64,000 nt of DNA, from positions 2,998,001-3,062,000 of the forward strand of contig NZ_CP147012.1 in NCBI RefSeq assembly GCF_037126285.1, in the 5' to 3' direction. Every line of letters starts with the position of its first letter. The stretch's first letter is position 1. Below, in pieces: positions 7,503 to 15,416 of the stretch. This stretch comes from Bernardetia sp. MNP-M8. Its GTDB lineage: Bacteria; Bacteroidota; Bacteroidia; Cytophagales; Bernardetiaceae. The notes under the pieces were generated by a model. That model worked only from the letters and a program-made list of their open reading frames with translations. It ran no database searches and was not told the origin of the DNA. The translations under genes were made by a program, and so were the position numbers.

Positions 7503-9152
7503 CTAATAAAAATATTCTAATTGAGCAATTCCACCCCACTCATTAAAATTGCGTTCTCCTTCTGTTAGGATAGTTTGGTAGGTCGGAATTTGTCCATTAG
7601 TTATACGAGTATTTGGAAACACTAAATAAACTACATCACCAGATTGCCCTCCATTTTTAGGATTATTATTGATTCCTAATAGTTCGGCTGCTTTAATAGA
7701 TGCTTCTCCCAAATGATTTGTTGGTCCTACATCGGCATAAATAGCATAACAAAACTTACCATTTCTTTGATTATAAACCACTCCAAAATCGCCTAACTTT
7801 GCTCCCATAGCTTTACTCGCTGGCAAAACTAAAAATGGAATCGTTTCAGAATTTGCATATCTACGAGGTTCACGGTCAGTATATCTAGCATCTACCATTG
7901 CTGTTGTAGAAACATAATACCCTGGAGTAGGCTCAAAAGAACGTTGAATGTAAGGAGTTCCACTTGAATTAGTAGCAATTCCCCACCAATTCCCTGGATA
8001 ACCAGCATTGGCTAAATAATCTAAACCAGTATTGCTAGGATTGTAGGCATTAGGAGAACCATCAGCATTGATTGTCATTTCATTTTCAAAGAAAAATCCA
8101 TTTCTACCCGAAAGTTTCCATACTGTTGTTCCTACTGCGACATCATACTGCTGGCGAGAAGTAATTAAAACTACATCATCTTTGATAGTAATTGTCTTGT
8201 TTTGAGTCGTAACAAGCGTACTTCCATTATAACCTTCAATTTTTAAAGCTCTATTTGTACCTACTCCATTAAATGTATAGTCAAATGAATAAGCATAATT
8301 AGAAGGTATGAGTGTATTTAATAAAAAATTATCTACATAAAACTTAACAGAAGTAAGATTTGCAGCTTTTCCAGCAAAAGTAACTGCTTGTCCTTTTGTT
8401 GCAGGATTTTGATACGTAGAAGTTAGACCAAAGGTAACTAAATAAGCATTTTGATAATTAGGAGCTATGTTTTTGAACATCATTGCTCTATATAAAAGTG
8501 AAGTTGCATCAGCACGAGTAGCATTTTTGGTTGGTTCTAATTTACGTTTATCGGGATAATTAATAATAAATTTATTCTGAACTGCATTTGCTATGGCTGT
8601 ACTTGCCCAAGTCGCTATTTGAGAATAATCATCAAAATAAGCAGGTAAAGAATTAACATTTCCACCGCTCACATTAAGACCATTGGCAATAGCAACAGTA
8701 GTTTGAGTTTTGGTAATGTTCTCTTGTGGTTTAAAAGTTCCATCTGGATAACCTGACAAATAACCTGCTTTTGCAGCTTTGAGAATATTTTGTTCTGCCC
8801 AATGCCCACTAATGTCTGAAAAACTAAGATTTGCATTTTCAGGTTTTGGTGCTGGATTCAAACAACTGACAATCATTGTCGCAAACTCAGCTCGTGTAAC
8901 ATTATTAGCAGGTCTGAATGTCCCGTCTGTATAACCTGACATATAACCATTATTTGTCATGTAATTAATCTCAGTTTCTGCCCAATTTCCTGCCACATCA
9001 GTACTGCTCATTTGGCTTATTTGAATAGAAGAAGAGGTTTTTTTGTTTTTTTGGGTATCACGATTTAATAAAACTTCAGTTTCATCTTCTTTGAGTTCAC
9101 AACTGAACACTAAAAATGAAAGAATAAACAATAGCACACTTAACTTTTTCAT
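7503..9152 (-). CDS. Lipoprotein with three SLH domains and a GH75 chitosanase-like domain
   Basis: A 549-residue lipoprotein: signal peptide with lipobox ending at C18 (FLVFSC). Residues about 50-95, 112-157 and 170-215 are three S-layer-homology repeats (WAETEINYMTNNGYMSGYTD, FRPANNVTRAEFA; then WAEQNILKAAKAGYLSGYPD, FKPQENITKTQ). After a beta linker, residues about 345-549 match the fungal/bacterial GH75 chitosanase fold: GFFFENEMTINADGSPNAY, GLDYLANAGYPGNWWG, IPFLVLP, LGDFGVVYN and CYAIYADVGP..LGEASIKAAELLGI. GH75 enzymes cut chitosan; related domains may cut other amino-sugar polymers. SLH domains usually hold proteins to pyruvylated wall polymers and are rare in this phylum. Divergent from the DM13 lipoprotein gene. 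Confidence 0.85.
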   Translation of the reverse strand: MKKLSVLLFILSFLVFSCELKEDETEVLLNRDTQKNKKTSSSIQISQMSSTDVAGNWAETEINYMTNNGYMSGYTDGTFRPANNVTRAEFATMIVSCLNPAPKPENANLSFSDISGHWAEQNILKAAKAGYLSGYPDGTFKPQENITKTQTTVAIANGLNVSGGNVNSLPAYFDDYSQIATWASTAIANAVQNKFIINYPDKRKLEPTKNATRADATSLLYRAMMFKNIAPNYQNAYLVTFGLTSTYQNPATKGQAVTFAGKAANLTSVKFYVDNFLLNTLIPSNYAYSFDYTFNGVGTNRALKIEGYNGSTLVTTQNKTITIKDDVVLITSRQQYDVAVGTTVWKLSGRNGFFFENEMTINADGSPNAYNPSNTGLDYLANAGYPGNWWGIATNSSGTPYIQRSFEPTPGYYVSTTAMVDARYTDREPRRYANSETIPFLVLPASKAMGAKLGDFGVVYNQRNGKFCYAIYADVGPTNHLGEASIKAAELLGINNNPKNGGQSGDVVYLVFPNTRITNGQIPTYQTILTEGERNFNEWGGIAQLEYFY

Positions 9153-9490
9153 AATAAATTTTTATAACAATAATAAGGGAATAAAAAATAATAGGTAGTA
9201 AAATTTATTAATATTGAGTTTTAAAGTTAAGTTAATTAACTTATAATTCCTAACTATTTATTGAAATAATGCAAAACAAGCACTTTTACTCAAAATGAAT
9301 TAGTATTTCTTTAGCGTTTTATCACATATGCTAAAATTTGTTAATTATTTGTTGTTTTTAACTCAACTATAAAAAAATATGAATAATTTTATTTGGAATT
9401 AACTCAAAAAATAATTCTAACAACTAAAAATAAGGGGAGAGCGTAAATTTTTAATCAATAATTTTTGTTTTATTAAATCTTACAATCTCA
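9153..9490. other. Divergent intergenic region between two lipoprotein genes
   Basis: 338 bases, very AT-rich. It must hold the promoters of the SLH/GH75 gene (minus) and the Big_2/DM13 gene (plus). I see no clear TAnnTTTG box, hairpin or repeat in it. Confidence 0.5.
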
Positions 9491-10432
9491 ATGCAATTAC
9501 TTCATTTTTTCAAAATTTTATTTAAGAATAAACTTCATTTTATTGCCTTTTTAGGCATTTTTTTACTTCTTTTCGTTTCCTGTAATAAAAAAACAGAAGA
9601 AGTTTCTCCAATACAGATTCCTGAACGTTTGGAAATCTCCCCAACTTCTCAAAGCATAGTTATTGGTGAAACAGCCAATTTTACGGCTACTTTTTTTGAT
9701 AATATGGGAAATATAGTTTCTACTCCTTCTGATATTGTTTGGTCAAGTAGTAATTCTACTATCGCAAATGTAACACCTCAAGGAACTGCAACAGGACTCT
9801 CAGCAGGACAGACAACTATAAAAGCAACCTACCAAACCATAGAAGCAACAGCACTTTTGACTGTCGTAACTGATAATAATCAAGTAGCTACCATAACAAT
9901 TACTCCATCAAATACAGAAATTACATTGACAGAAATGGCAAGTTTAGATTTTTCTGTAAAGAATAATTTGGGACAAGAAATTACAGGAAAAACAGCTACT
10001 TGGACAAGCAGTAACATAGAACTTGTAACTGTAGAAAACGGACAAGTTACAGCAGAGAACTATGGAACAGCAAATATTACAGCAACAGTCGACGGAATCC
10101 AAAGCAGTCCTGCAACAATACAAGTAATACGCAAAGGAACATTTACAAATAGAGGTTCGGGAAGTGTAAAACTTCGTATTGAGAACGAGGTTTTGCAAGT
10201 TGTGTTGGGAGATGATTTTTCTACGTCTTCTTCTCCTCCAGATTTGAGAGTATATTTAGGAGATACTAATAATAGTGTCAATGGTGCAGTAGAATTGGCT
10301 TCTTTACGCTCTTCTAGTGGCTCTCAAACTATCAATGTTTCTTCTGAGATTTCAATCACACAGTACCGTTATGTAATTATTTGGTGTAAACAATTTGGTG
10401 GCGTTTATGGTGTAGCTGATTTGGGAGAGTAA
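9491..10432 (+). CDS. Lipoprotein with two Big_2 Ig-like domains and a DM13 domain
   Basis: A 313-residue lipoprotein with lipobox LLFVSC, Cys at 31. Residues about 45-125 and 133-213 are two bacterial Ig-like (Big_2) domains (IVWSSSNSTIANVTPQGTAT; ATWTSSNIELVTVENGQVTA). The C-terminal ~100 residues form a DM13 domain: FTNRGSGSVKLRIENEVLQV, DDFSTSSSPPDLRVYLGD, and YRYVIIWCKQFGGVYGVADL with the conserved Cys in IWCK. DM13 is proposed to be a redox (DOMON-related) domain with a nearly invariant Cys. The protein is probably displayed at the outer membrane. The partner for electron transfer is not visible in the neighbourhood. Confidence 0.85.
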   Translation: MQLLHFFKILFKNKLHFIAFLGIFLLLFVSCNKKTEEVSPIQIPERLEISPTSQSIVIGETANFTATFFDNMGNIVSTPSDIVWSSSNSTIANVTPQGTATGLSAGQTTIKATYQTIEATALLTVVTDNNQVATITITPSNTEITLTEMASLDFSVKNNLGQEITGKTATWTSSNIELVTVENGQVTAENYGTANITATVDGIQSSPATIQVIRKGTFTNRGSGSVKLRIENEVLQVVLGDDFSTSSSPPDLRVYLGDTNNSVNGAVELASLRSSSGSQTINVSSEISITQYRYVIIWCKQFGGVYGVADLGE

Positions 10433-10475
10433 TTTTAGTCTAAATTTTACCTAACTTTGATAGAAAAGTCGCTCA

Positions 10476-10524
10476 AACTTTGTCAGTAGTCTGTAATCAG
10501 ACTCTGACAATAGTTTAGATTAAA
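10476..10524. repeat. Compound hairpin repeat C, copy 1
   Basis: TTGTCAG-T-AGTCTG, loop TAAT, CAGACT-CTGACAA (10480-10510), flanked by AAC-T and TAGTTTAGATTAAA. The same flanks and outer stem recur at 33264-33321 with a different inner stem that still pairs. It may also work as an RNA hairpin behind the DM13 gene. Confidence 0.7.
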
Positions 10525-10536
10525 CTGACACACTGC

Positions 10537-10572
10537 CTTTGTTGGTGTTTTAGCGAAGCGACACCAACAAAA
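10537..10572. repeat. GTTGGTG-type hairpin (family D)
   Basis: Perfect stem TTTGTTGGTGT / ACACCAACAAA (10538-10548 and 10560-10570) around an 11-base loop. Related hairpins occur at 17148-17171, 17185-17212 and 63136-63162. Ends 13 bases before the methyltransferase ATG. Confidence 0.65.
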
Positions 10573-10585
10573 ATAAATTACAAAA

Positions 10586-11320
10586 ATGAACTTCAAAACT
10601 CGTTCCTACAAAAAGGAATTAATGGATGACTTAAATCTCGCTTCCGAAGACCTCAAAAAAAACCTTGATGAATTAGAATTCATAAACACAACTTTAGGAG
10701 GATATAAAGTTCTGACTTCGGCTTTAGATACACTTTACAAAGAAAATAAAATAAGTAAGAATCAAGAAAAGCAAAATCAAAAAACGGTAACTCTTGCCGA
10801 CATTGGAAGTGGAGGAGGTGATACGCTTCGTCAGATTGCCAAATGGTTTGAGAAAAAAAATATCAAAGCAAAATTGACAGGAATTGATGCCAATGATTTT
10901 ATGATAAATTATGCTCAAAATAAATCACAAAATTTTCCTCAAATTAGTTATGAAAAGCTAAACGTCTTTGATATTGATTCAAAGAATGAAAATAGATATG
11001 ATTGGGCTACGATGTCACTTTTTTGTCATCATTTTACAGATGAAGAGCTTGTTTTGATTTTTAAAAATATTCAAAAACTCACTTCAAAAGGTTTTATCAT
11101 CAATGATTTGCATAGAAATCCAATTGCTTATTACAGCATTTATTTTCTAACTCGTCTTTTTAATGGCTCGTATTTAGTCAAAAATGACGCTCCTCTTTCT
11201 GTTTTGCGTGCCTTCAAAAAACAAGATTTAATCAAAATTTTAGAAAAAGCAGAAATAACAAACTACAGAATAAAGTGGCAATGGGCGTTTCGTTTTCAAG
11301 TAATCGTTGAAAAAACCTAA
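10586..11320 (+). CDS. Class I SAM-dependent methyltransferase
   Basis: A 244-residue Rossmann methyltransferase. Motif I is LADIGSGGGDTLRQIAKWFE, followed by the acidic ribose-binding end of strand 2 (LTGIDANDFMINYAQ) and motif IV-like YDWATMSLFCHHFTDEELV. The N-terminal SYKKELMDDLNLASEDLKKN and the C-terminal region LSVLRAFKKQDLIKIL match methyltransferases that in Bacteroidota lie beside type III polyketide synthases for alkyl-resorcinol or flexirubin-like lipids; no such synthase is next to it here, so the substrate is unknown. The next gene starts about 90 bases downstream on the same strand. Confidence 0.8.
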   Translation: MNFKTRSYKKELMDDLNLASEDLKKNLDELEFINTTLGGYKVLTSALDTLYKENKISKNQEKQNQKTVTLADIGSGGGDTLRQIAKWFEKKNIKAKLTGIDANDFMINYAQNKSQNFPQISYEKLNVFDIDSKNENRYDWATMSLFCHHFTDEELVLIFKNIQKLTSKGFIINDLHRNPIAYYSIYFLTRLFNGSYLVKNDAPLSVLRAFKKQDLIKILEKAEITNYRIKWQWAFRFQVIVEKT

Positions 11321-11411
11321 TGGTAATTTATAAGTGATAAATGAATTTCTTTTGAAAAAGGTGTGTTCTATTTTATTCTATCAAAAACATATTCATTCAA
11401 AAAACAAAATT

Positions 11412-11975
11412 ATGGCTTACTCTCTCTCTTGGCTCATTTCAGAATACGAAAACTTGCAAAAACAAGATAAAAACTTTGATTATTTATTCTTTTGGGGACA
11501 CAAACCAACTCCTGATGGAAGTCTTAGCAAAACTATTTTTAGTCAGTGGTGGCAAAAGGAGTTTTCTGTGAATGAAATAATTTATCCCACAGCAGAACAC
11601 TTTATGATGGCAGAAAAAGCTCGTTTATTTGATGACACAGCTACTTTAGAAGAAATTTTGAAAGCAAAAAGTCCAAACGAAGCCAAAAAACTAGGTAGAA
11701 AAGTGCAAAACTTCAATGATGAAATTTGGAAAGAAAATCGTTCTAAAATTGTTGTAGAAGGAAATTATCATAAATTTTCTGACCCAGAATATAAATCGTT
11801 TTTAATTGGGACAGGAACTAAAATTATTGTTGAGGCAAGTCCGATGGATACAATTTGGGGAATTGGTCTTTCTCAAAATTCTAACAAAATCTATAATCCA
11901 AATACGTGGCGAGGACTAAATTTATTAGGTTTTGCGCTGATGGAAGTGAGAGATAGAGTGAGAAATGACAATTAA
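11412..11975 (+). CDS. NADAR-family protein (YbiA/RibX-like N-glycosidase)
   Basis: 187 residues from the ATG at 11412, preferred over an in-frame GTG 78 bases upstream because the domain begins right after it. NADAR hallmarks are visible: FFWGHKPTPDGSLSKTIFSQ, TAEHFMMAEKARLF, AKKLGRKVQNF, FLIGTGTKIIVEASPMDTIW and IWGIGLSQ. NADAR proteins hydrolyse N-glycosidic bonds, either of unstable riboflavin precursors or of ADP-ribosylated guanine in DNA/RNA; the sequence does not decide which. The C terminus (RGLNLLGFALMEVRD) is complete. A bidirectional terminator follows. Confidence 0.9.
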   Translation: MAYSLSWLISEYENLQKQDKNFDYLFFWGHKPTPDGSLSKTIFSQWWQKEFSVNEIIYPTAEHFMMAEKARLFDDTATLEEILKAKSPNEAKKLGRKVQNFNDEIWKENRSKIVVEGNYHKFSDPEYKSFLIGTGTKIIVEASPMDTIWGIGLSQNSNKIYNPNTWRGLNLLGFALMEVRDRVRNDN

Positions 11976-11986
11976 TTTTGAATTAT

Positions 11987-12022
11987 AAAAAAAGCCATCA
12001 TAAAAATTATAATGGCTTTTAA
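11987..12022. terminator. Bidirectional terminator, copy T1
   Basis: AAAAAAAGCCAT / ATGGCTTTT hairpin between the convergent NADAR gene and the interrupted T9SS gene. The 33 bases 11987-12019 are identical to 15320-15352. Confidence 0.8.
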
Positions 12023-12052
12023 AATTCTTTTGAGAATACCAAAATTACATTC

Positions 12053-12415
12053 TTATTCCTTTATAATACGAACCTGTTCAGTTCCTTCTGTGGTATTAAT
12101 CTTTAATAAATAGAGTCCAATAGGAATATCTCCAATATATAATTCATTTTTAGCATTCCATCTTTTTACTTCTTGTCCTTGAACATTTAGAAGAGATATA
12201 GATACAATTTCTGATTCTGATTTTATATTTAGAATGTTAGTAGCAGGGTTTGGATAGATGTTTATTTCTTTAAAAGACTGATTTTGGTCTTGCTTTATTT
12301 TTAAACCTCCTACTGGCAAGTGTCCCCCACCATTATTACTACCACTGCAAGTACCAGCCCAAGGACAAAACTCATAAGCACCCATATCCACTATTGATTC
12401 TACTATTCTATAAGT
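12053..12415 (-). pseudogene. 3' part of a T9SS beta-helix protein gene split by an insertion sequence
   Basis: Joined to 13910-15283 by removing the insertion sequence and one 9-bp target copy, this gives one uninterrupted 575-codon frame (GNTYR runs into IVESIVDMGAYEF). The piece encodes the end of the beta-helix region (VDMGAYEF is typical of choice-of-anchor Q proteins), a low-complexity linker, and a T9SS type A sorting domain (INIYPNPATNILNI, LLNVQGQEVKRW, IGLYLLKINTTEGTEQVRII). An ATG inside the insertion-sequence end could start it at 12427, but the product would lack a signal peptide. The split therefore removes secretion signal and sorting domain from one another. Confidence 0.85.
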
Positions 12416-13909
12416 TAGGCTGTACAAACTATAAAAAAAATTCCTCGTATTTTTGAGTTACTACACAACAAAAAATACCGAGGAATATGTCTAAACGACA
12501 GTATGAATATAGGATAAAAAACTGGAAATCCAAAGCTATGGCACGCAGAAAAGAAAACGACTATTTAAAAAGTCGTATTAAAGAACTCTTAGATAGCCGA
12601 GATTCTTGGAAAAAAAAATATCAAGCAGAAAAATTACAAGGCAAATTAAACTTGTCTACTAAAAAAGCAAAAAGACACCAGTATAGCTTACAGGTAGTCA
12701 ATTTTGTACTAGAACTATATAAATATGGTGGTATGAGTTTACGCAGTTGTCGTCATACGTTAGTTTGCTTACATCTTTGTTTTGGTTTACAAGGCAAATT
12801 ACCAAGTCATAGCAGTATCCGTAATTGGTTATGCAAATGTGGAGCTTATCGTCTTGAACACACAGAAAACCAAAGTAGCGAGTATGTGGTCTATGTGGAT
12901 GAAAGTATTAGTTTTGGTAGTGAAAAAATACTTTTGCTACTAGGTGTTTCAGTAGATGCTATTCCTAAAAACCGAAGTTTATCTCATAGTGATATGGAAG
13001 TTTTGGCAGTAGAAATTGGTAACGAATGGAGAGGCGAACAAATAGCGAAAGAATTAAGTAAAATAGCCTCTGAAACAAAAATAAAATATATTGTTAGTGA
13101 TGAAGGTACTAACTTAAAAAAGGCTTATAAATCATTGAATTATACCCATATAGAGGATTGTACTCATATTTTAGCTAATCATTTAAAGCGACTTTATCAT
13201 CAAGATGCTGATTTCAAATTATTTAGTAACCTTGTCGGTCAATTACGACAAAAATGGAATTTAAGTAAAGATAATAGTCAGTATATGCCTCCTTCTATGA
13301 GGGTAAAAATGCGTTTTGCAAATATCTTTCCTTGTGTTAATTGGGCAAAAAAAATAGTACAAAATTGGGACAATTTACCCTCATGTGTTCAAGAACAAGT
13401 TCTTTTTTTGAAAGAAAAAGAGGAGTTTATAAAAGGACTAATACAGGTAGAAAAAGTATTTAAAATGGTTTGTCAAGAGCTTAAAACTACAGGATTTGGA
13501 GTTTTACAAAAGAAAAATATTCTTAATAAATTGCTACTTATTGAGTCTCAAGCAGGAGACAAATTAAACCCAAAAGCAAAAGTTTTTATGGAGAACGCTA
13601 AATTATATTTGAATAATTTAGAAAACAAAAGTAAGAGTTTGAAGGAGGAATTTATTCTTTGTAGTTCTGATATTATTGAGAGTTATTTTGGAAAATTTAA
13701 AACTAAAATAAATCTCAACAGCAGAAGTGGTTTAACTGAATTTATTTTTACAATAGCTACTTTTGGAAGAGCTTTTTCAATAGAAGAAACTCAAAATGCG
13801 TTAGAAAACATAAAATGCAAAGAGTTAAAGTTGAAAAAAATAATGAAAAATGTTGCTTAAATCAAGGTCAAAAAATTAGGGAACTTTTTGACCTTGATTG
13901 AACAGCCTA
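12416..13909. mobile_element. 1494-bp insertion sequence with 9-bp target duplication
   Basis: Ends are inverted: left TAGGCTGTACAA, right (complement) TAGGCTGTTCAA, 11 of 12 alike, continuing weakly to TTCC. The host bases TCTATAAGT appear on both sides (12407-12415 and 13910-13918), a 9-bp target duplication. One transposase gene (12487-13860) fills the element. Undoing the insertion restores the host reading frame exactly, so it is recent. Confidence 0.9.
12487..13860 (+). CDS. DDE transposase of the 1494-bp insertion sequence
   Basis: A 457-residue protein filling the element. It has a basic, coiled-coil-like N terminus (about 1-65), a central region starting YVVYVDESISFGSEKILLL, then IKYIVSDEGTNLKKAY and, near the C terminus, SSDIIESYFGKFKTKINLNS. 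The D (VDES), D (SDEG) and E (IIESYFGKFK) spacing fits a DDE/RNase H-fold transposase with a long helical insertion before the Glu. I cannot assign an IS family with confidence; the 9-bp duplication is compatible with several. All three acidic residues are present and there is no frameshift, so it looks active. Confidence 0.85.
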   Translation: MSKRQYEYRIKNWKSKAMARRKENDYLKSRIKELLDSRDSWKKKYQAEKLQGKLNLSTKKAKRHQYSLQVVNFVLELYKYGGMSLRSCRHTLVCLHLCFGLQGKLPSHSSIRNWLCKCGAYRLEHTENQSSEYVVYVDESISFGSEKILLLLGVSVDAIPKNRSLSHSDMEVLAVEIGNEWRGEQIAKELSKIASETKIKYIVSDEGTNLKKAYKSLNYTHIEDCTHILANHLKRLYHQDADFKLFSNLVGQLRQKWNLSKDNSQYMPPSMRVKMRFANIFPCVNWAKKIVQNWDNLPSCVQEQVLFLKEKEEFIKGLIQVEKVFKMVCQELKTTGFGVLQKKNILNKLLLIESQAGDKLNPKAKVFMENAKLYLNNLENKSKSLKEEFILCSSDIIESYFGKFKTKINLNSRSGLTEFIFTIATFGRAFSIEETQNALENIKCKELKLKKIMKNVA

Positions 13910-15283
13910 TCTATAAGTATTTCCATAATCATGAGTTACTCCTGTTGGAATAAATGTATTATTTCCTGCATTACGAGCTGGTGATGTATTTTGTAACTTT
14001 AGGTTAGGAATTCCTGTTGTAGATGGATTTACAAACATAGGATTTTGGTTATATATACAATTTCCTAAATCTCTAACACGGTTGATAGTTGGATGTCCGT
14101 TCGGAATTACAAAAACTGGGTCTGAGCTAGTTCCGTTAGAAAATGAAGAATTTGCTTCTAATAAGGTATTTTCTATTTCAACATACATACCATTATCTAT
14201 AGACATTAAATCTCCATTTGTATTCAAATTATTCCAAGAAATACAGTTTTCTAAGCGTAAGGCTTTGGTAGAATTTGTATCATTCATGGTTGATGAAAAT
14301 GATGGATTTTTCCAAAAGTAAATTGGGTATCTGAATGAAGTTCCGTTATCAAATAAAGTACAATTCGAAAGTTTAATAGCAATATCATCACAAGTAGATC
14401 CTTGATCTGTAAATAATATAGTTTCATTATTATAGAAAATAGAGTTTAAAAATAAAGGTTCAAATTCTGTAGAACAAGTATTACCTCTTAATGCAAGCCA
14501 TAACACATTATCTATATCATAAAAATCACATTTATCAAAAAGAGGGTGAATATTTCCTACATTATTTCCTATTACAACGCCAGTTTCTAGATTAAAGAAT
14601 TTACATTTGATAAATTGAGGAGCATTTGTAGAATTTATTGAACTATTTAATTTTACACCAAGACCAAAGTTAGAGAAAGTGCAATTTATGAAAGATGGTT
14701 TTACTAGATTAATTAGATCATTAATATTTATTCCTATTGGTACTGAGGTAGGATCGCCACCTGAATAATCTCCTTCAAAATCACAAGAATTAAATAGAGG
14801 GGTAATAGTAGCATTGGATACACTACTACTCCCTATATTGAGTGCGTATTTGCCTCTAATTTTAACTCCATCTACTATTGTTTGACTGTCTAAACTAGTT
14901 CCTGAATTCAGTATTACAGGGTTTTGATACTGTACAGTCATAGTTGTAATATAATTTTTGGAATTTCTTAAAGAATTCCTATGATGAGGATATTGGGCTA
15001 AAAATGGAATACTCGTAGAGTTAGGATAGCCTCCATAAATTTTGACTCCATCTTTTAGTGTGTAAGAACTTGATTTTGTATATATTCCTTCAGAAACACG
15101 TATAACATCTCCATAAGTGGATTGAGTTATAGCTGTTTGCAAGTCTGTATAGGCATCTGTCCAAGTAGTTCCATTATTAGTACCTGTAGCGAAAACATCT
15201 ACATAGATAGTCGCAGCTTGGATTTGAATGTTTAAAAAAAATAATACAGTTACAAATACATATTTTAGATTAGTAGTTTTCAT
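13910..15283 (-). pseudogene. 5' part of a T9SS beta-helix protein gene split by an insertion sequence
   Basis: Encodes a signal peptide (YVFVTVLFFLNIQIQAA), the anchor-Q opening TIYVDVFATGTNNGTTWTDA and YGDVIRVSEGIYT, and then about 400 residues of Asn/Ser-rich beta-helix repeats (CDFEGDYSGG, CTFSNFGLGV, CKFFNLETGV, CDFYDIDNVL). The frame runs out at a TAG at 13907-13909 formed by the insertion-sequence end. The second piece lies at 12053-12415. As it stands the product would enter the periplasm but has no T9SS sorting domain. The intact protein of about 575 residues would be a secreted or surface beta-helix protein of unknown ligand. Confidence 0.85.
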
Positions 15284-15319
15284 AATGTTTTTATATTTTA
15301 CATTTTTTTTTAATTTTTA

Positions 15320-15352
15320 AAAAAAAGCCATCATAAAAATTATAATGGCTTT
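15320..15352 (-). terminator. Terminator copy T2, identical to T1
   Basis: Same 33 bases as 11987-12019. Lies between the stop of the gene at 15417 and the start of the split beta-helix gene, so it most likely ends the former. Confidence 0.8.
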
Positions 15353-15416
15353 ATAGATTCGCTACTACTACGTGTGCGAGTTATTTTTTATGTTTTTATA
15401 AAGCTTATGGTTTGAA

